Shown here in pieces: positions 44,705 to 53,988 of a stretch of 64,000 nt of DNA. Source of the stretch: Polyangiaceae bacterium (GTDB lineage Bacteria > Myxococcota_A > Polyangia > Polyangiales > Polyangiaceae); assembly GCA_025353725.1 (NCBI GenBank), contig JANXOF010000033.1, positions 22,757 to 86,756 of the forward strand, given 5' to 3'. Under the pieces are notes generated by a model. It was given only the letters and a program-made list of their open reading frames with translations, had not been told where the DNA came from and did not search any database. How positions within the stretch are numbered: position 1 is the stretch's first letter; each line of letters opens with the position of its first letter. The translations under genes were made by a program, and so were the position numbers.

Positions 44705-45097
44705 TCCCACGCCTATTCGAGTCCGCGCATCATGTCGGAGATGTCACTTCCAAGCTCGGGTTTGGCTATTGCATTATCGGCGGAGTCGCGCTCCAGCGTT
44801 GCGGGCCCCTCAGAGCCACCCTCGACGTCGACCTTCCCGTCCTCGTCGATTCGGCGGCGAGTTTCGCCGTGATGCACCGCGTGGTCCTCGCCCGTTACAG
44901 CTTTGGTACCCCGGTCGACATCACGTTGGGTGCCATGTCTTTCGAGGCGCGTTCCGTGCTTCGCGCGTCTGAGATTCTCGTTGGCGAGGAAGACGCATCA
45001 TCTCGATTGGATACCAATTGAAGACGAGTTGCTCTGGCTTCTCGAATTGAAAGAGGAGCCCGAAGCCTGGGAAGAACTACGACGACTTAAAGGGTGA
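44701..45097 (+). pseudogene. Decayed nucleotidyltransferase (AbiEii/MNT-like)
   Basis: From the ATG at 44701: MIPRLFESAHHVGDVTSKLG, then YCIIGGVALQRCGPLRATLD and VDLPVLV, giving the GG and D-x-D features of a minimal nucleotidyltransferase. The frame ends at 45019-45021, but the next frame continues as HHLDWIPIEDELLWLLELK up to 45097, the expected C-terminal helix of this family. A frameshift near 44990-45010 joins the two, and compared with the family as I remember it the middle is shortened (no K-A-RPQDW-DIE segment). The end overlaps the convergent symporter gene by 21 bp. It is thus frameshifted and probably internally deleted. Confidence 0.65.
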
Positions 45098-46384
45098 GTG
45101 ACGCTTTGCGGGAGGAATACGGAGCAGCATGGTTTGAGCCTTGGCGACGTCGAGTTTCTTTTCCCACTTCGCGACGACGAGTGTGGCAACCGCATTGCCG
45201 AGAATGTTCGTGAGTGCACGTGCCTCGGACATGAAACGATCGACGCCGAGAAGCAGCGTCAAGCCCGCAACGGGTATGCTGTCCGTGGATGCAAGCGTTG
45301 CGCCGAGCACGACAAACCCGCTTCCGGTCACTCCTGCCGCCCCTTTCGACGTCAGCAGCAAAACGAGGAGAAGGCGCACCTCGTCACCGACACTGAGCGG
45401 AACGTCGAGTGCCTGCGCGACGAAGAGTGACGCTAACGTGAGGTAAATGGCCGTTCCGTCGAGGTTGAACGAATACCCAGTCGGGACCACAAGGCGTACG
45501 ACCGACGCGTCACACCCGAGCGCTTCGAGTTTACTCATGAGGCGAGGAAGCGCCGACTCGGACGACGAGGTACCGAGGACAATCACCAGCTCTTCGCGCA
45601 GATACCGAACAAGACCGACGATGGAGAGGCCCAGCGCGCGCATCACGGCGCCGAGGACAACGAAGACGAAGATCGCAGCCGTCGCGTAGAAAGCCGCCAT
45701 CAGCTTCGCAAGACTTCCGAGTGTGCCGACGCCATATTTGCCAATCGTGAACGCCATCGCACCAAATGCGCCGAGCGGCGCGGCACGCATCACGAGGCCT
45801 ACGATAGCGAAGATCGTTATCGAGACTTGCTCGAGAGCCTTCGTGACCGGCGTACCTCGCTCGCCAAGACCCGCGAGGGCCGTACCCGTGAGAAGCGCGA
45901 CGAGCAAGATCTGAAGCACGTCGCCGTCGACGAACGGAGACGCCAGACTGTTCGGAACAAGTGCGAGCAGGTGTTCGACGACGCCGTGCGGTCTCGGAGC
46001 GGCCAGCATCTTGTCGAGCGCCAACGTGTCCATCCCCGCACGAGTCGCGTGGATGCCCGCGCCCGGCCTTACGACGTGCGCGACCCCAACGCCGATGAGC
46101 AGCGCCGCCGTCGTCATGATCTCGAAGTAAAGAAGAGCTTTCCCACCGACGCGGCCCACGCTTTTGAGGTCTCGCATCCCGGCAATGCCGACGGCGACGG
46201 TCGTAAAGACGATCGGACCGATGAGCATTTTGATGAGTTTCACGAACCCATCACCGAGCGGTTTCATCTCGACCGCCCACGCGGGACGAAGCCAGCCGAG
46301 CGCGACGCCCAGAGCAATCGCGAAAAGCACTTGCGCGTAGAGGCTCGGCCCCCTTCTGCGTGTTTCGGCCTGCTGGTTTAGCAT
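45077..46384 (-). CDS. Sodium/proton-dicarboxylate or glutamate symporter (DAACS family)
   Basis: A 435-residue transporter with about eight membrane helices and two re-entrant hairpins. The start at 46384 gives MLNQQAETRRRGPSLYAQVL. Family hallmarks are the first hairpin region LIGPIVFTTVAVGIAGM near residue 53, LGTSSSESALPRLMSKLEAL with the Ser-rich HP1 motif near residue 255, and VPTGYSFNLDGTAIYLTLAS near residue 285, the unwound helix that binds substrate and Na+. It imports C4-dicarboxylates or acidic amino acids. It follows mdh by 50 bp, which fits malate or succinate uptake feeding the TCA cycle; the exact substrate is inferred. Confidence 0.9.
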   Translation of the reverse strand: MLNQQAETRRRGPSLYAQVLFAIALGVALGWLRPAWAVEMKPLGDGFVKLIKMLIGPIVFTTVAVGIAGMRDLKSVGRVGGKALLYFEIMTTAALLIGVGVAHVVRPGAGIHATRAGMDTLALDKMLAAPRPHGVVEHLLALVPNSLASPFVDGDVLQILLVALLTGTALAGLGERGTPVTKALEQVSITIFAIVGLVMRAAPLGAFGAMAFTIGKYGVGTLGSLAKLMAAFYATAAIFVFVVLGAVMRALGLSIVGLVRYLREELVIVLGTSSSESALPRLMSKLEALGCDASVVRLVVPTGYSFNLDGTAIYLTLASLFVAQALDVPLSVGDEVRLLLVLLLTSKGAAGVTGSGFVVLGATLASTDSIPVAGLTLLLGVDRFMSEARALTNILGNAVATLVVAKWEKKLDVAKAQTMLLRIPPAKRHSPFKSS

Positions 46385-46434
46385 CGCGCGCGCGCCGGCC
46401 GACCTCGCGACGCGGCGCGCACGGAACGCATCTC

Positions 46435-47373
46435 TCAGCTCTTCTTGACGACGTCGACAATCCCCTGAACGCTCTGCGCGCTCTTGGTAAGCATGCCTTT
46501 TTCCTCGTCGGTCAGCGGAATCTCGAGAATGCGCTCTACGCCGTTCCCGCCGACGATGCACGGAACGCCCATGAAAAGGTCTTTGTAGCCGTACTCACCG
46601 TCGAGGTACGCCGCGCACGGGAGAAGGCGCTTTTGGTCTTTCAAAAACGCTTCGGCCATCGCGACCGCCGCGCTCGCGGGCGCGTAGTAGGCACTCGTTC
46701 CCATAAGCGTAACGATCTCGCCGCCGCCCTTGCGCGTTCGCTCGACGATCGACTGAATCTTGTCTTTGGCGATAAGCGTCGTTGCGGGGACGCCGTTGAT
46801 GGTCGTCATCGAAAGTACCGGGACCATGTCGTCGCCGTGGCCACCGAGGACCATGGCGCGAACGTCTTTCACGCTCACGTTGGCCTCGCGGGCGAGAAAA
46901 AGCGCGAACCGCGCGGAATCGAGGACTCCCGCCATGCCGGCAACCATGCCCTTGTCGCAGCCCGTCACGCGGCGGTATTCGTAAACCATCGCGTCGAGCG
47001 GATTCGAGATGACGATCACGAACGCGTTCGGGCAGTGCTTCTTCGCGTTGTTCGCCACGTCGCGAATGATCGGAAGGTTCGTCGCGACGAGGTCGTCACG
47101 CGATTGGCCAGGCTTACGGGGGATGCCTGCGGTCACGATAAGAACATCGGCGCCAGCAAGGTCTTCCCACTTCGACGTGCCGGTGATGTTCGCGTCGTAA
47201 CCGAGAATCGCGCTGTTCTGCTCGAGGTCGAGCGCTTTGCCTTTGGCGAAGCTCTCCTTTGCAGCGATGTCGAAAAGAACCACATCGCCGAGCTCTGCGT
47301 TCGCGCACAGCCGCGCAAGCTCGCCGCCAATGTTGCCTGCGCCAATCAGTCCGATTTTTTTACGGGTGGCCAT
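46435..47373 (-). CDS. mdh: Malate dehydrogenase (LDH-like type)
   Basis: A 312-residue NAD-dependent enzyme. The start at 47373 gives MATRKKIGLIGAGNIGGELA with the NAD-binding GAGNIGG. TAGIPRKPGQSRDDLVATN near residue 80 holds the mobile loop with the Arg pair that selects malate, VISNPLDAMVYEY near residue 118 and VLGGHGDDMVPV near residue 173 contains the catalytic His. Length and motifs are those of the LDH-like MDH found in many bacteria. It is upstream of the dicarboxylate symporter on the same strand and divergent from the SPFH gene. Confidence 0.95.
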   Translation of the reverse strand: MATRKKIGLIGAGNIGGELARLCANAELGDVVLFDIAAKESFAKGKALDLEQNSAILGYDANITGTSKWEDLAGADVLIVTAGIPRKPGQSRDDLVATNLPIIRDVANNAKKHCPNAFVIVISNPLDAMVYEYRRVTGCDKGMVAGMAGVLDSARFALFLAREANVSVKDVRAMVLGGHGDDMVPVLSMTTINGVPATTLIAKDKIQSIVERTRKGGGEIVTLMGTSAYYAPASAAVAMAEAFLKDQKRLLPCAAYLDGEYGYKDLFMGVPCIVGGNGVERILEIPLTDEEKGMLTKSAQSVQGIVDVVKKS

Positions 47374-47486
47374 GATAATCAGTCGATCCTTTCGCGGGTC
47401 CTCCGACGGCACGCCGCCGGCTTAGTGCCGCGTTTCTATCACATGACTCGACGCACGCGTCGCTGCGGATGCGTAGGATGTCCGTC

Positions 47487-48353
47487 ATGGATCCTGCTAC
47501 CGCTGTCGTCCTTTTCACGTTCCTGCTCCTTGCGACCATGCTGGCGCTCCGTTCGGTGCGTCAGGTGGACCAGTGGGAAACGGGGCTAAAGTTCACGCTC
47601 GGCAAGTTCACGGGGCTCGCAGGGCCCGGCCTACACGTGGTGATCCCAGGGATTCAGCGCCTCATCAAAATCGACACGCGCGTCCGCAACCGCGACCTGC
47701 CCCAGCAGGCCGTCATCACGGCCGACAACGTGACGGCTTGGATTGACGCCGTCATCTACTTCAAGGTCATCGACGTCGAGCGCGCGACGCTTAACGTCCA
47801 GGATTACGAGAACGCGGTGCGCGACCGAGCCAAAGTCGTCCTTCGTGACGTCGTCGGCGAGACGAAGCTCGACGACCTTCTTTCGCACCGCGAAGAGGTC
47901 GCCGCAAAGGTGCGCGCCGCCGTGGAACAGTTCGTCGCTCAGTGGGGGCTTCACGTCGAATTGATTGCGCTCCAAGACATTCAACTCCCTCAGCAGATGC
48001 AGGAGGTTATCGCGCGCAAAGCGATCGCAGAGCGCGATCGCCAATACGTGATTATCAAAAGCCAGGCCGATCTCGAGAGCGCCAAAAACTTCGCAGAGGC
48101 TGCTCGGATTCTTCACTCTTCGCCCGGAGGTATGGAGCTGCGTCGGCTCGAAGCCCTTCAGAATTTGTCGGGCGCTACCACCAAAGTGATCTTCGACCTC
48201 GCGAAGCCTTTTGGGGAGAGCCAAAGCGCGGCGGTCGCGGTGGCGATGGGCGCGAACGTGCGGGTTTCCGACGACAAGGGCGAGCTCGTCGGCGAACGGA
48301 CCCGCGACGAGGAATTCAATAGCCCCGCCAGCCGACCGGCGAAGCGCGCATGA
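47487..48353 (+). CDS. SPFH/stomatin-like membrane protein
   Basis: A 288-residue protein (start at 47487, preceded by AGGA at 47475-47478; upstream ATGs at 47469 and 47478 are possible). A single N-terminal membrane helix (VVLFTFLLLATMLAL) is followed by the SPFH/band 7 domain: GLAGPGLHVVIPGIQRLIKI, DLPQQAVITADNVTAWIDAV, and RDVVGETKLDDLLSHREEV. The C-terminal helical part has IARKAIAERDRQYVIIKSQA and an ALQNLSGATTKVIFDL end. Stomatin-type proteins form membrane microdomain rings and regulate proteases or channels. Its usual partner NfeD is absent; instead a 118-residue gene overlaps it. Confidence 0.88.
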   Translation: MDPATAVVLFTFLLLATMLALRSVRQVDQWETGLKFTLGKFTGLAGPGLHVVIPGIQRLIKIDTRVRNRDLPQQAVITADNVTAWIDAVIYFKVIDVERATLNVQDYENAVRDRAKVVLRDVVGETKLDDLLSHREEVAAKVRAAVEQFVAQWGLHVELIALQDIQLPQQMQEVIARKAIAERDRQYVIIKSQADLESAKNFAEAARILHSSPGGMELRRLEALQNLSGATTKVIFDLAKPFGESQSAAVAVAMGANVRVSDDKGELVGERTRDEEFNSPASRPAKRA

Positions 48354-48706
48354 TCGGAGCCCAAGTCGAAGACAACGACCTGAGGCTCCGGGCGGTCGAC
48401 GTGATGGGTCCACTCGGCGAGGACCTTGCTCGCGGAGCGCTCGAAACGGGCACGGTTTTTGTCGAACACGACGTCGCGTGTTGGGAGGGCTCGCACGGCA
48501 CGACGCGAGGCCACCGGGTTATCCTCAGGCTCCCCGCAACCCAACATAAGCGCGTCGTCGCGAGTCACGCGGCGACGGATGCTCTCCAAGCCTCGCTGGC
48601 CGCGGCCATGGCCGAGCGCGTCGGTCATTCGGTCACCGACGTTCGCCTTGAAATAGGTGAGGAGCCCGGCCTGGCATCATCGCCCTACCGCAATCCACGC
48701 GGCTAG
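48350..48706 (+). CDS. Small protein coupled to the SPFH gene
   Basis: A 118-residue protein whose ATG overlaps the SPFH stop (ATGA at 48350-48353). It is soluble in appearance, with strands VILRLPATQHKRVVASHAAT and TVFVEHDVACWEGSHGTTR and a C-terminal helix AALAAAMAERVGHSVTDVRL. No family is recognised. Tight coupling to the stomatin-like protein suggests that the two act together. Codon use is like the neighbours. Confidence 0.6.
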   Translation: MIGAQVEDNDLRLRAVDVMGPLGEDLARGALETGTVFVEHDVACWEGSHGTTRGHRVILRLPATQHKRVVASHAATDALQASLAAAMAERVGHSVTDVRLEIGEEPGLASSPYRNPRG

Positions 48707-49346
48707 CCAGATCCGCGACAGCCAACTTAGAACGCAGCGCTTCTTAATGCAGACAATAGCTGTCGTATTCCGAGCCGAAAGACATTGAGTTTTTTGCGCG
48801 TGCGGCGCGCGCGACCCCACGACGGGCAGCAACGTGACTGCAGCGGTCACACGAGTGCAGCCGTCGGGAACGCGCGTAGACCCGTGAGCGCGAGGGAACG
48901 GAAACCACGCCTTGGGGGCTGCTTGCGCCACGTCGAGCGCGGGACAGTGTCGACGACCGCTGAAAAGCGGAGGAAACAATGCGTTTTTCGTTCGCGGTCG
49001 ATGGTTTCATGGGTTGAGCCCTTTGGCGAAGACTGCCTTCACTCAAGTGTTGGATGCTCGCTCCGCAGTGTGCGCTCGTCTTTCGTCATTCAATGTCGCC
49101 GCAACGGTGCGCATCTCCAGCAGCATCCGAGAGCACTTCGGCCTACGACCCGGGCTTCGGGTACGCGCGCTACCAAATCGAAAGCGTCCTGCTCATGGTC
49201 TTATCTCTAGACCAAAATAGTGACCTAACCATTTAAGACTGCGCGACACTTTCCCGTATCCGTAGAAGCAATCCGTAACGAGACGGCTACAGACTCGATT
49301 GTCGCTGGGGTCGCGTGAGACCGCGTTCAGCCCGAGACTGGCAAGT
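48707..49346. other. 640-bp intergenic region between convergent genes
   Basis: I see no gene here that I would defend. A frame at about 48912-49220 gives a 102-residue product with a plausible C-terminal half, but no start context or family, and codon use is more mixed than in neighbouring genes. There are a few AT-richer patches (48770-48800 with a T6, 49200-49240) and no strong hairpin with T-tail. It may hold decayed coding sequence. Confidence 0.4.
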
Positions 49347-50915
49347 TCATTCGAAACATTGACGCTTGTATTTACGCTCGCCGGTCGCGTCGACCTCGTA
49401 CGGGATATCGCAATCCGTTGTTTTCAGCGCATTGGCGGAGGGCGTCGCGACGGGCGGGCGCAAGGGCCGAGCTGAGGGCGGACGCAGACGTACGGCATTC
49501 GGTCCGCTGGCAACGCTACTGGCCAGAGTCGCCGGGCTCTTCACCGCCGAAAGGCTTGGCGCGCCAGTGACTGCGGCATCGGGTTCGCTGAGTACTTCAG
49601 CGGCTGTCGAGACGCCCCCGCCCCCAGCGGACGTATGCGACGCGCCGACGTCCGACGTCGATCCCCACATGCCAAAACGTCCGCCATGCCTCGCAAGACG
49701 CTGCGAGAAGAGCACGGCGGCACAAAGCGGAAACGCTATTAAAAGCGCCGCAAAAAGTACGCGCTGCGCATTTTTTTCAGGCGGAACTACGTTTACCCGT
49801 CCCGTCGTGGCCGTCGCTGGAACGCGCGTCATCGTGACTTCGACAGGCTCCACTGCGAGCACGCGCGAGGAAGGACTCGATACGCGAGCGCGCGTCATCG
49901 GAGGCGGCGTCAACGATACGGAGCCCGACTCGAGTGCCTGAAGCTGGCCCGAACGAGCCCGCAGTGCAGCTTTAGCGGTGCGCTCGACCCAGTGGCCTAG
50001 AGTCGGCGCATCCGCGGCAGGAAGGACGCGAAGCGCCTCTTGCGCCATGTCTCGCGCGGTCGCGAATCGCTCAGCTGGGACGCGACAAAGAGCGCGCAGC
50101 ACGACGGCGTCGACAGCAGGATTGAGACCCTCGTTGAGAGAACTCGGCGGTGGAATCTCCATATTCAGAATCTGTGCAAAAACCTCCGCGTCGCGACCTA
50201 CGAAAAGTCGGCGCCCCGTGAGCGTCTCCCACATCACGATACCCGCCGCGAAGATGTCCGTTTGCCGCGACACCGGCTCGCCGCGCACTTGCTCCGGCGT
50301 CATGTACGCGGGCTTTCCCTTCACGTCACCGACCTGCGTTTCCTGGAGCCTGCCAAACGCTTTCGCGATTCCGAAGTCTGCCAGTCGAGGTATTCCGTCG
50401 ACGCCAACGAGTACGTTTTGAGGGGAAACATCTCGATGGACGACGCCGAGCGGCTCGCCATGATCGTCGCAAGCCTCATGCGCCGCGTGAAGCCCGTTGA
50501 GAAGCCCCGCCATAATCCCCATTGCAATCGGCGCCGGGATGGGTTCGCCTAGATCCCGCGCACTACGCCGAAGTCTCGCGAGCGACTCGCCGTGAATGTA
50601 CTCCATCACGAGCAGGAGCTCGTCGTCCTCTTCCACCAAGTCCAACGTAGCGACGACGTTCGCATGCCGAATTCTGGAAGCCACGCGAGCCTCGTCGATC
50701 AACATTTGAACAAACTCGCGCTCCGTCGCGAGGTTCGCTTTAACGCGCTTGATGGCCACGCTCTTGGCGAAGCCGACCGACCCGAGCATGCGCCCGAGGT
50801 GAACAGTTGCCATGCCTCCCGCGGCGATCGGCTCCGACATGACGTAGCGACCGATCGTCCGTGTGGACGTCGCGAGGCTCCCCAAGCTTAAATCGGCGTC
50901 GGACGACGGCTTCAT
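49347..50915 (-). CDS. Transmembrane Ser/Thr protein kinase
   Basis: A 522-residue kinase from the ATG at 50915. Kinase residues 22-290: AAGGMATVHLG near 31, the ATP-binding Lys in VAIKRVKAN at 56, HRDVSPQN at 160-167, the form common in myxobacterial kinases, DFGIAKA at 180, and KPAYMTPEQVRGE. A linker of Pro, Thr and Val follows, then a transmembrane helix near residue 400 (VLFAALLIAFPLCAAVLF) and a Ser/Ala-rich exported tail ending with CDIPYEVDATGERKYKRQC, which may form a disulfide loop. It is divergent from the phosphonate cluster with a 182-bp gap; regulation of the cluster by it is possible but unsupported. Confidence 0.92.
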   Translation of the reverse strand: MKPSSDADLSLGSLATSTRTIGRYVMSEPIAAGGMATVHLGRMLGSVGFAKSVAIKRVKANLATEREFVQMLIDEARVASRIRHANVVATLDLVEEDDELLLVMEYIHGESLARLRRSARDLGEPIPAPIAMGIMAGLLNGLHAAHEACDDHGEPLGVVHRDVSPQNVLVGVDGIPRLADFGIAKAFGRLQETQVGDVKGKPAYMTPEQVRGEPVSRQTDIFAAGIVMWETLTGRRLFVGRDAEVFAQILNMEIPPPSSLNEGLNPAVDAVVLRALCRVPAERFATARDMAQEALRVLPAADAPTLGHWVERTAKAALRARSGQLQALESGSVSLTPPPMTRARVSSPSSRVLAVEPVEVTMTRVPATATTGRVNVVPPEKNAQRVLFAALLIAFPLCAAVLFSQRLARHGGRFGMWGSTSDVGASHTSAGGGGVSTAAEVLSEPDAAVTGAPSLSAVKSPATLASSVASGPNAVRLRPPSARPLRPPVATPSANALKTTDCDIPYEVDATGERKYKRQCFE

Positions 50916-51097
50916 GGCCAAGTTCAAGACTACGAAGCGGCCCGGAGGAGTCAATGATGGCCACAAAAGGCATGGCCTAAAGCGGGAATCCGCCTACCTC
51001 TTCGAATGCCTACCTCGGTGATGGTCGGGCTCGAATCAAGCGTCATCGGCGCGAAAACCACGTGACTCATCGGCCTTTCCGTGCGAGTCGAGCCAGG

Positions 51098-52774
51098 ATG
51101 GTTCAACCACTCCCGAAAACGACGCCCACCACGACTCGCGCTTTCGACACTCCCCGAACCACGCGTCTCAAGGCGATGTTGAACGGGCAAGGGCTCTCTT
51201 TCCTCATGGAGGCACACAACGGGCTCTCCGCGAAGATCGCGCAAGAGGCTGGTTTTGAGGGCATCTGGGGGAGTGGATTGTCCATCTCCGCGGCACTCGG
51301 CGTCCGAGACAACAACGAGGCCAGCTGGACTCAAGTCCTTGAGGTCGTCGAGTTCATGGCCGACGCCACGTCCGTCCCGATTCTTCTGGACGGTGACACG
51401 GGCTACGGCAACTTCAACTCGGCCCGACGTCTCGTGAAGAAGCTTGAGCAACGCGGCGTCGCGGGTGTCTGTATGGAGGACAAGATCTTCCCGAAAACCA
51501 ACAGTTTCCTCAGGTCCACGGCGCAGCCGCTCGCCGACATGGAGGAGTTCGCGGGGAAGATCCGCGCCGCGAAAGAGGCCCAGCGCGACGACGATTTCGT
51601 GGTCGTCGCTCGCGTCGAGGCGCTGATCGCAGGCCACGGAATGGAAGAAGCTCTGAAGCGCGGCGAGGCGTACCGAAAAGCGGGTGCTGACGCCGTTCTC
51701 ATTCACTCTCGCGAGCGGCACCCGGACGAAATTCTCCAGTTCAAAAGGGAGTGGGGCGACAGGCTTCCGCTCGTGATTGTACCGACGAAGTACTACACGA
51801 CGCCGACCGACGTATTCCGCGAGGCCGGCTTCAAGATTGTGATCTGGGCCAACCACCTGATGCGTTCGGCGCTCACCGCCATGCAGGGCGCGGCTAAGCA
51901 GATCTTCGAAGCGCAAACGCTCATCGGCGTGGAGGAGAAAGTGGCGACGCTCGCCGAGGTTTTCCGGCTTCAAGGCGAAAGCGAACTTGAACAGGCGGAA
52001 AAGGCCTATCTGCCCAAGGGCGGGCCGGTCGCGCGCGGCATCGTGCTTGCGGCAGGTCGCGGCGACGAACTCGGCGAGCTCGTGAAAGACCGACCCAAGT
52101 CGATGGTGCCTATCGCGGGTAAACCGATCCTCGAGCACATCCTCGACGCCTACCGTTCCGCCAACGTGCGCGACCTTGTCGTCGTTCGCGGTTTCGCGAA
52201 GGCGGCGGTCGACGTGCAAGGGGCTACATTTGTCGACAACGACGCGTTTGCCTCGACCGGCGAGCTCGCCTCGCTGGCGTGCGCGAAGGCTTCTCTCGAC
52301 GGCCCCTGCGTCGTGTCTTACGGAGACGTCCTTTTCAAACGCTACGTCCTCGACGAGCTCCTCGAGACAGAGGGCGACTTTGTCGTCGCGGTCGACTCCA
52401 TGCCGAAAGACGCCACAACGGCGTCGGGTTCGTCGTCACTCGCGCGAAAGGCTGACTGGGCCGCTTGTTCCGAACCGCACTCGCGGAAGACGCTCCTCGC
52501 CAACGTCCGCCTCGTCGACATGACCACAGACGCCAAAGGAGCAGGCGTGACGGGGGAGTGGACTGGGCTTCTCAAGCTGTCCACGAACGGCGCAAAAGCG
52601 GTACGCGAGATCCTCGGCACGCTCTCGAAGGCCGACCTCGCCACGGCCTCGGTTCCGGACCTTCTCCGTCGCCTCGTGAACGAGGGGCGCGACGTGCGTG
52701 TAGTCTACACGCGCGGGGGCTGGCTCGACGTCGACACGCTGAGCGACGTCCTCGAAGGGAGCGCATTCCAATGA
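51098..52774 (+). CDS. aepX: Phosphoenolpyruvate mutase fused to a nucleotidyltransferase
   Basis: A 558-residue fusion; start taken at the ATG at 51098, though the core begins about residue 27 ([20 protein letters not shown]). Residues about 27-280 are PEP mutase: [36 protein letters not shown], and the signature [13 protein letters not shown] near residue 130. It rearranges PEP to phosphonopyruvate, creating the C-P bond. From about residue 313 a NTP-transferase domain begins: [20 protein letters not shown], then [18 protein letters not shown] and YGDVLF with an acidic metal ligand. The domain could charge a phosphonate with CTP. Its stop overlaps the next ATG (ATGA). First gene of a tightly coupled operon. 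Confidence 0.93.
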   Translation: MVQPLPKTTPTTTRAFDTPRTTRLKAMLNGQGLSFLMEAHNGLSAKIAQEAGFEGIWGSGLSISAALGVRDNNEASWTQVLEVVEFMADATSVPILLDGDTGYGNFNSARRLVKKLEQRGVAGVCMEDKIFPKTNSFLRSTAQPLADMEEFAGKIRAAKEAQRDDDFVVVARVEALIAGHGMEEALKRGEAYRKAGADAVLIHSRERHPDEILQFKREWGDRLPLVIVPTKYYTTPTDVFREAGFKIVIWANHLMRSALTAMQGAAKQIFEAQTLIGVEEKVATLAEVFRLQGESELEQAEKAYLPKGGPVARGIVLAAGRGDELGELVKDRPKSMVPIAGKPILEHILDAYRSANVRDLVVVRGFAKAAVDVQGATFVDNDAFASTGELASLACAKASLDGPCVVSYGDVLFKRYVLDELLETEGDFVVAVDSMPKDATTASGSSSLARKADWAACSEPHSRKTLLANVRLVDMTTDAKGAGVTGEWTGLLKLSTNGAKAVREILGTLSKADLATASVPDLLRRLVNEGRDVRVVYTRGGWLDVDTLSDVLEGSAFQ

Positions 52775-53988
52775 TCGAAGCAAAAGCCTTTTGCGATGCC
52801 GCCAAGCAGGCGGGCTTCTCTCTCTACACGGGCGTACCGTGCTCCTACGTAAAGCCGTTCATCAACTTTGTCATCGACGCGCCGGACCTCACGTACATCG
52901 GCGCGACCAACGAGGGTGACGCTGTCGCTATCGCCACGGGTGCCGAACTCGGCGGACGACGCGCGATCGTCATGATGCAGAACTCCGGCCTCGGTAATGC
53001 CGTGAGTCCCCTCACCTCACTGAATGCCGTTTTCCGAATCCCCGTACTCTTGATTGTGACGCTCCGAGGCGAGCCCGGCGGACCTTCGGATGAGCCGCAG
53101 CACGAGCTGATGGGCGCCATCACGACGAAGATGCTCGAGACGATGAATGTCGCGTGGGATTGGTTCCCGCGCGAACCGGCGGAGATCGATGTCGCGCTCG
53201 GAAAAGCCGTCGCGCACATGAACGCGACCGGCTTGCCGTTCTGTCTCGTCATGAAGAAAGACAGCGTCGGACCTCATAAGCTCCAGACGAAACCGAGCGT
53301 ACGCGCGCACGTCGCCGCCCCCGCTCCTTCCGTCTTGGACGCAGAGCGAAGCGCCGTGCCGCAGTCCGCTCTAGCGCCAAAGGTTCGACCTTCCCGCGAG
53401 GAGGCGCTGCGCGCCATTCAGCGCGGCACCTCCAAGCACGACATCGTGATTGCGACTACGGGTTTCACGGGTCGGGAGCTTTACGCATGTGAGGATCGAC
53501 ACAACCAACTCTATGTCGTCGGTTCGATGGGCTGCGCGTCGAGCTTAGGTCTCGGCCTTGCCTGGGCGCGCCCCGACCGGCGCGTCGTCGTGATTGACGG
53601 CGACGGTGCGATGCTCATGCGGCTCGGCGCGCTCGCCACACTGGCGTACGAGCAACCCGAGAATCTCGTTCACATTCTCCTCGACAACGAGGCGCACGAG
53701 TCGACGGGAGGACAGTCTACGGTCTCGCATTCCATGGACCTCCCAGCCGTCGCGCGCGGTTGCGGCTACACGCGCGTGGCGACCGTGGCCACCGCAGCGG
53801 ACCTCCAAACACACATCGAAGATCGTAGTCCCGGCCTTCGATTGGTCGCGATGAAGACCCGTCACGGCGTACCGGACGACCTGCCTCGCCCCAAAGTGAC
53901 GCCACTTCAGGTCGCAGAGCGCCTTCGAACCTTGCTCGCGGATGACTCCGGTGCAAGCGGGCGTGGGCAAGCGCAGGCCTTGGTCTGA
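52771..53988 (+). CDS. aepY: Phosphonopyruvate decarboxylase
   Basis: A 405-residue thiamine diphosphate enzyme that decarboxylates phosphonopyruvate to phosphonoacetaldehyde, pulling the PEP mutase reaction forward. Residues 1-150 form the Pyr domain with [19 protein letters not shown] and [18 protein letters not shown] holding the cofactor Glu. The C-terminal PP domain has [19 protein letters not shown] and the ThDP motif [15 protein letters not shown] continued to [13 protein letters not shown]. The stop TGA and the next ATG overlap by one base (TGATG), the same coupling as elsewhere in the operon. Confidence 0.95.
   Translation: MIEAKAFCDAAKQAGFSLYTGVPCSYVKPFINFVIDAPDLTYIGATNEGDAVAIATGAELGGRRAIVMMQNSGLGNAVSPLTSLNAVFRIPVLLIVTLRGEPGGPSDEPQHELMGAITTKMLETMNVAWDWFPREPAEIDVALGKAVAHMNATGLPFCLVMKKDSVGPHKLQTKPSVRAHVAAPAPSVLDAERSAVPQSALAPKVRPSREEALRAIQRGTSKHDIVIATTGFTGRELYACEDRHNQLYVVGSMGCASSLGLGLAWARPDRRVVVIDGDGAMLMRLGALATLAYEQPENLVHILLDNEAHESTGGQSTVSHSMDLPAVARGCGYTRVATVATAADLQTHIEDRSPGLRLVAMKTRHGVPDDLPRPKVTPLQVAERLRTLLADDSGASGRGQAQALV

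Noticed and set aside
46360..47589. A 409-codon frame antisense to malate dehydrogenase
   Set aside because: The mdh motifs are intact on the minus strand, and the antisense product is full of Arg and His without any domain.
50951..52219. A 422-codon frame antisense to aepX
   Set aside because: The plus-strand PEP mutase has its full signature ([11 protein letters not shown]); the antisense frame is a by-product of codon bias.
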